Shown here: positions 5,394 to 8,691 of the stretch, piece after piece
Position numbering within the stretch: the first letter of the stretch is position 1
How the letters are laid out: each line of letters starts with the position of its first letter
Source: Bacteroidota bacterium
GTDB taxonomy: Bacteria; Bacteroidota; Bacteroidia; NS11-12g; UBA9320
Reading direction: 5' to 3'
DNA: 8,691 nt
Assembly: GCA_003485825.1 (NCBI GenBank)
Contig: DNHN01000270.1
Span: 1-8,691 of the forward strand
Program-made: the position numbers and the translations under genes
Notes under the pieces: model-generated
The model's input: only the letters and a program-made list of their open reading frames with translations
Databases searched by the model: none
What the model was told of the DNA's origin: nothing

Positions 5394-6691
5394 CCGCCAC
5401 CCAGTCGACTTACCGTATAGTATAGTTTTACGAGGTTAATCTTGGCTTGATTCGCACTGTTTTTAGCTACGAGAACATTGAGTTGGGCTACACGTAGGTC
5501 ATTAAAACTAATCTGCCCATTGCGATAGCTAGATTGTGCTCGTTGCAGAGCTAGCTCGGCTAGGGTAATATTTTCTTCCTGTGCCTGCAGTGTACGGGTG
5601 ATCTGTTTACTATCCAATTCGGCTGCATAGAGCTGGTTTTGAATGGTTAGCTTCGATTTGGCTAATTCAAGTTCACTGTTCTGCTTAGCGAGGTCTGCAT
5701 TTTTTATGGCAGTTGTGAGTTGGTTTCCATTGAAGATTGGCATGCTCAGTGTCAGACCTCCATTAAAACCTAAGTTGCTTTGTGAGAGTACAATTCCAGC
5801 ACCGTTTTGGGCGGTACTATATCCATAAGCGCCACTTGCTGTAAGTGTCGGCATTCTTCCTTCATTTGCTATTTCGGCTTGATTCCAAGCGAGTGTTTGA
5901 GAGAGTTGAGCTAAAAGTAGCGTGCTGTTATTCTGAAGTGCTTTGCTCTCTGTTTCTGCGATATTAATGGAAGAAGGTACATCAATATCATTGGGGATAG
6001 TAAACCGAGTTTTAGGGTCTTTGCCCATCAATATATTCAAGGCTCCTTTTTGTTTATCTATCGAAGTAGTTAAGTTTTCTAGTGCCAGGCTATCATTATT
6101 TAAGTCCACTTGAGCACTGATGACATCGAGTTGGCTTTTTGCCCCATTTTTATTAGCCAGAGTTACTCGTTTTAGCCTATCTTGAGATATAGCTAAGTTT
6201 TGTTGAGCGGCAGAAAGGTCAAGTGCACTCTGCTGGATATCGAGATAACGACTTACGATATCTAGTACCATATTTTCAGCTATTACCTGAGCTTGTACTT
6301 GATTGAGTCGCTGAGTACTCATTAGGTTTTGGTAGGTGTGTACTCGCCCAAAACCATTAAATACGATATAATTAAAACCGATGTTAGCGCCTAAATTAGT
6401 GTTTTGAGCTCCATCTACTTCTGCATCGGGTATCCCCCCTGCAAATGTGAGCTTGGTATTATTGATGCTGTAGTTTGCATTTCCATTCAAGTTGATAGTT
6501 GGATAGTATCCAGCTTGTGCTTTGGTCGCTTGGTTACTAGCAGCTGTAGCATTATTTTTAGCTATGGCTATGTCAAAATTCTGCTCCAAAGCAGTACTTA
6601 TAATCTGGTCTAAACTCAGCTCTTCTTGTGCATTGACTATGCTGCTGGTAGCTATCGTCAGTAGGAATAGTATACTAGTCTTCCAATTCAT
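5378..6691 (-). CDS. TolC-family outer-membrane efflux channel
   Basis: The 437-residue protein has a clear signal peptide (MNWKTSILFLLTIATSSIVNA, cut after Ala21) followed by QEELSLDQIISTALEQN, the usual beginning of outer-membrane efflux protein domain 1. Two OEP repeats follow, rich in Ala, Gln, Asn and Leu with long helices (for example 330-415, ending LRVAQLNVLVAKNSANQAKINLVKLYYTVSRLGG). Length and composition match TolC/OprM-type channels, which trimerise into an outer-membrane barrel with a periplasmic helical tunnel. Its ATG lies inside the end of the RND permease gene (17-nt overlap), so the two are co-transcribed and probably translationally coupled. It serves as the exit duct of that pump. 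There is no sign of a lipobox cysteine. Family sure; exported substrate unknown. Confidence 0.95.
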   Translation of the reverse strand: MNWKTSILFLLTIATSSIVNAQEELSLDQIISTALEQNFDIAIAKNNATAASNQATKAQAGYYPTINLNGNANYSINNTKLTFAGGIPDAEVDGAQNTNLGANIGFNYIVFNGFGRVHTYQNLMSTQRLNQVQAQVIAENMVLDIVSRYLDIQQSALDLSAAQQNLAISQDRLKRVTLANKNGAKSQLDVISAQVDLNNDSLALENLTTSIDKQKGALNILMGKDPKTRFTIPNDIDVPSSINIAETESKALQNNSTLLLAQLSQTLAWNQAEIANEGRMPTLTASGAYGYSTAQNGAGIVLSQSNLGFNGGLTLSMPIFNGNQLTTAIKNADLAKQNSELELAKSKLTIQNQLYAAELDSKQITRTLQAQEENITLAELALQRAQSSYRNGQISFNDLRVAQLNVLVAKNSANQAKINLVKLYYTVSRLGGGLLTQ

Positions 6692-8691
6692 ATTTTTCTG
6701 CTTCTAGTTCTTGTATTGCGGGTTCTACTTCTTCGGCACTCGGCATTATTCCTCCATTCCATAGCCACCCTATACTTCGCTTTGTATTGTTCCAAGCTAC
6801 CAGAAATACAGGCAGTAGAATTAGGGTGAGCACAGTGGCTATACCGATACCATAGGCTACGGATATGGCCATTGGGATAAGGAATTGCGCTTGAAAACTC
6901 TTCTCCATAATAAGTGGAGCAAGTCCAGCTATGGTAGTCATACTTGTAAGGAATATGGCTCTAAACCTTACATAGCCTGCTTGGTATACCGCTTCTGTAA
7001 AGGTCATTCCTTCCTTGAGGTAGATGTTCATTTTCTCTACCAGCACCAGACTATCATTTACAATTATTCCAATCAAAGCGACGACCCCAAGGAAACTCAA
7101 GATACTCATCTGCTGACCGTGTAGGTAATGTCCCCAAGCTACACCGATAAGACTAAAGGGTACAAGAAGTATCAAGATGATTACGGCCTGCCCGAGCGAA
7201 CGGAAGGTAAACGTAATGATAATAATGATGCAAAAGATGACAAATGGGAACGCAAATTTAGCCGAAGCTTGAGTCTTATCTGCTTCACGATTTTGTCCTT
7301 CAAAAAGTGGTGTGATACCTTGATGTTTTGCCAAGATAGCAGGTACGATATCCGCTTTTATCTGAGCAATGATTAATGGAGCGGAGACTTTATTACTGCT
7401 GACTTCTGCTTCTATAGTTACTTGTTTTTGTGCGTCTAGGTGATTGATACCCACTACACCACGTTCTATGGTAAATGTAGCTAACTCACTGAGCGGTATT
7501 TGTTTGCCATCTAAGGTGCGAATACGGGTATCTTCTAAGTCATAAAGAGAACTTCTCTGTGCATCATTGAAACGTACCCATACTTTTATTTCATCTTTTC
7601 CGCGTTGTAGTCTTTGAGCTTCATACCCAAAGTATCCTTGACGTATCTGATTTAGCACCATGGCTTCATTGAGTCCTAGGATGTATGCCTTATCATTGAG
7701 CTGTACATTGATTTCTCTGCGACCGGGTTGTACACTTTCTACGACGTCTTTTAGTTCAGGTAGTTGGAGCATTTGCTCTTTAAGTTCAGCTTTTGCTGCA
7801 TCTAGCTCGGCTTGGTCTTCTCCCAAGAAAGTGACTGATACGGGTTTTCCAAAAGCACTAGCATTTCCGAAGGTGAGTTTATCTACATCATCCATGCTGC
7901 CTACTTTTTTACGGAAACGAGAGGCGAGCTCCATACTGCTTAAGGTACGAAGTTCACTACCAACAAGCTTAGCATTTATGCTTCCTTCGTGGGACAGCGG
8001 ACCTACCTTTCGTTCTAAGTTCTTTACGATGCTCACATCATTGCCTGTTTCCTTTTTTATTTCCTCATTCACCTCCCATATGGCAGCTTCTATCTTTTCT
8101 AGTCGACTATTGGTAATCGCTTCTCTGGTACCACTGGCCATACTTAGGTTTATGGGTACATCATTTCGTTCAATTACAGGAAAGAATGTGAACTGTATAT
8201 GTCCGCCACTTATGCCTCCTATGGTAATGAGAGCCATTGTAACGGCAATACAAAACGTAAAAATCTTATGATTCAATGAGAAACGTAGAACCGGAGCATA
8301 CAGCTTATCCCGGAGCACATACAGTACCTTGTCTGTAAAGCGTTCTAGTTTGTTCTTTTTTTGTCCTTCTTTTAGCGCCTTGCTATGCGCTAAGTGGGCA
8401 GGAAGAATAACCAAGGCTTCTACGAGTGATACTGCTAAAGTAGCAATTACCACAAACGCTAATTCACTAAAAAAGTCTCCTGCTCGCCCATCTACCATGA
8501 AAAAGAAACTGAACGCTACCATAGTGGTAATTACTGCACTAAATACAGCAGGGAGTACTTCCATAGTGCCATCTACTGCTGCTCGTAGAGCACTTTTTCC
8601 TTTTTCAAAATGACTAAATATATTTTCACTGATAACAATGCCGTCATCTACTAAAATCCCAATAACCACAATCATCCCAAAAAGCGAGATT
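6675..8691 (-). CDS. RND efflux permease (AcrB-like), 5' end beyond window
   Basis: About 671 residues are present, from TM4 to the C-terminus; a full protein would be near 1,000-1,050. The frame is open through the window edge (residues SLFG precede the Met at 8675), so that Met is internal. TM4 has GILVDDGIVISENI with the Asp pair used for proton relay (codons near 8648-8643). The second large periplasmic loop (porter and docking subdomains, from about 8235 to 7270) follows, then TM7-TM12, including RFRAIFLTSMTTIAGLAPL with the conserved Arg and Thr of TM11. In TM10 the motif is LIGIIVNDSLVLVE (near 7053-7061), where AcrB has Ala-Lys-Asn: the usual Lys is replaced. The end carries an acidic tail (EEVEPAIQELEAEKYELED). 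It pumps substrates by proton exchange with an adaptor and the downstream TolC. Substrate unknown. Confidence 0.93.
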   Translation of the reverse strand, partial: ISLFGMIVVIGILVDDGIVISENIFSHFEKGKSALRAAVDGTMEVLPAVFSAVITTMVAFSFFFMVDGRAGDFFSELAFVVIATLAVSLVEALVILPAHLAHSKALKEGQKKNKLERFTDKVLYVLRDKLYAPVLRFSLNHKIFTFCIAVTMALITIGGISGGHIQFTFFPVIERNDVPINLSMASGTREAITNSRLEKIEAAIWEVNEEIKKETGNDVSIVKNLERKVGPLSHEGSINAKLVGSELRTLSSMELASRFRKKVGSMDDVDKLTFGNASAFGKPVSVTFLGEDQAELDAAKAELKEQMLQLPELKDVVESVQPGRREINVQLNDKAYILGLNEAMVLNQIRQGYFGYEAQRLQRGKDEIKVWVRFNDAQRSSLYDLEDTRIRTLDGKQIPLSELATFTIERGVVGINHLDAQKQVTIEAEVSSNKVSAPLIIAQIKADIVPAILAKHQGITPLFEGQNREADKTQASAKFAFPFVIFCIIIIITFTFRSLGQAVIILILLVPFSLIGVAWGHYLHGQQMSILSFLGVVALIGIIVNDSLVLVEKMNIYLKEGMTFTEAVYQAGYVRFRAIFLTSMTTIAGLAPLIMEKSFQAQFLIPMAISVAYGIGIATVLTLILLPVFLVAWNNTKRSIGWLWNGGIMPSAEEVEPAIQELEAEKYELED

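Noticed and set aside
7660..8271. 203-codon open frame on the plus strand
   Set aside because: It lies wholly antisense to the RND permease, is very Ser/Leu-rich, and has no recognisable domain; a typical shadow of a conserved coding strand.

Overview
The window looks like chromosomal DNA of a member of the Bacteroidota (flavobacterial or cytophagal type; I cannot place it lower). The reasons are moderate-to-low GC, A-rich leaders with almost no Shine-Dalgarno sequences, a lipoprotein signal with a charged Lys/Asp stretch after the cysteine, and gene families whose sequences match typical Bacteroidota versions: a 4Fe-4S/CDGSH protein that would start MKDITKHYTNGEL, an OsmC protein, and an RND permease followed by its own TolC. 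There is no sign of a phage, insertion sequence, CRISPR array, tRNA or rRNA.

Layout. Positions 1-157 are intergenic and hold a long imperfect inverted repeat (21-74). A small putative lipoprotein gene (158-421, +) faces a stand-alone CBS-pair gene (436-798, -). Going right on the minus strand come a glyoxalase-like VOC protein (987-1358), a 4Fe-4S/CDGSH iron-sulfur protein (1407-1828) and an OsmC peroxidase-like protein (1825-2213). The last two overlap by an ATGA and read as an operon. Each carries one apparent single-base deletion, so only fragments are open in one frame. After a gene-poor gap comes a TehB-like SAM methyltransferase (2433-3047), a second small gap, and a HI0933/BaiN-type flavoprotein (3205-4491). 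The flavoprotein gene is divergent from a DEDDh exonuclease gene (4557-5321, +), which converges on an efflux operon: a TolC-family outer-membrane channel (5378-6691) and the C-terminal two thirds of an RND inner-membrane permease (6675 to the window edge, 5' end missing), overlapping by 17 nt.

How the genes work together. The permease and TolC pair form two parts of a tripartite drug/metabolite export pump; the periplasmic adaptor is expected just beyond the right edge. OsmC, the 4Fe-4S/CDGSH protein and possibly the VOC protein form a small redox or stress-response group. The remaining genes look like ordinary housekeeping or accessory singletons.

I did not find a convincing undescribed system. 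The most useful observations are the two neighbouring frameshifts (real decay or sequence errors, with corrected gene models given), the replacement of the usual TM10 lysine by Asn-Asp in the RND permease, the hairpin repeat at the left end, and two gaps whose sequence looks like remnants or repeats rather than plain spacer.
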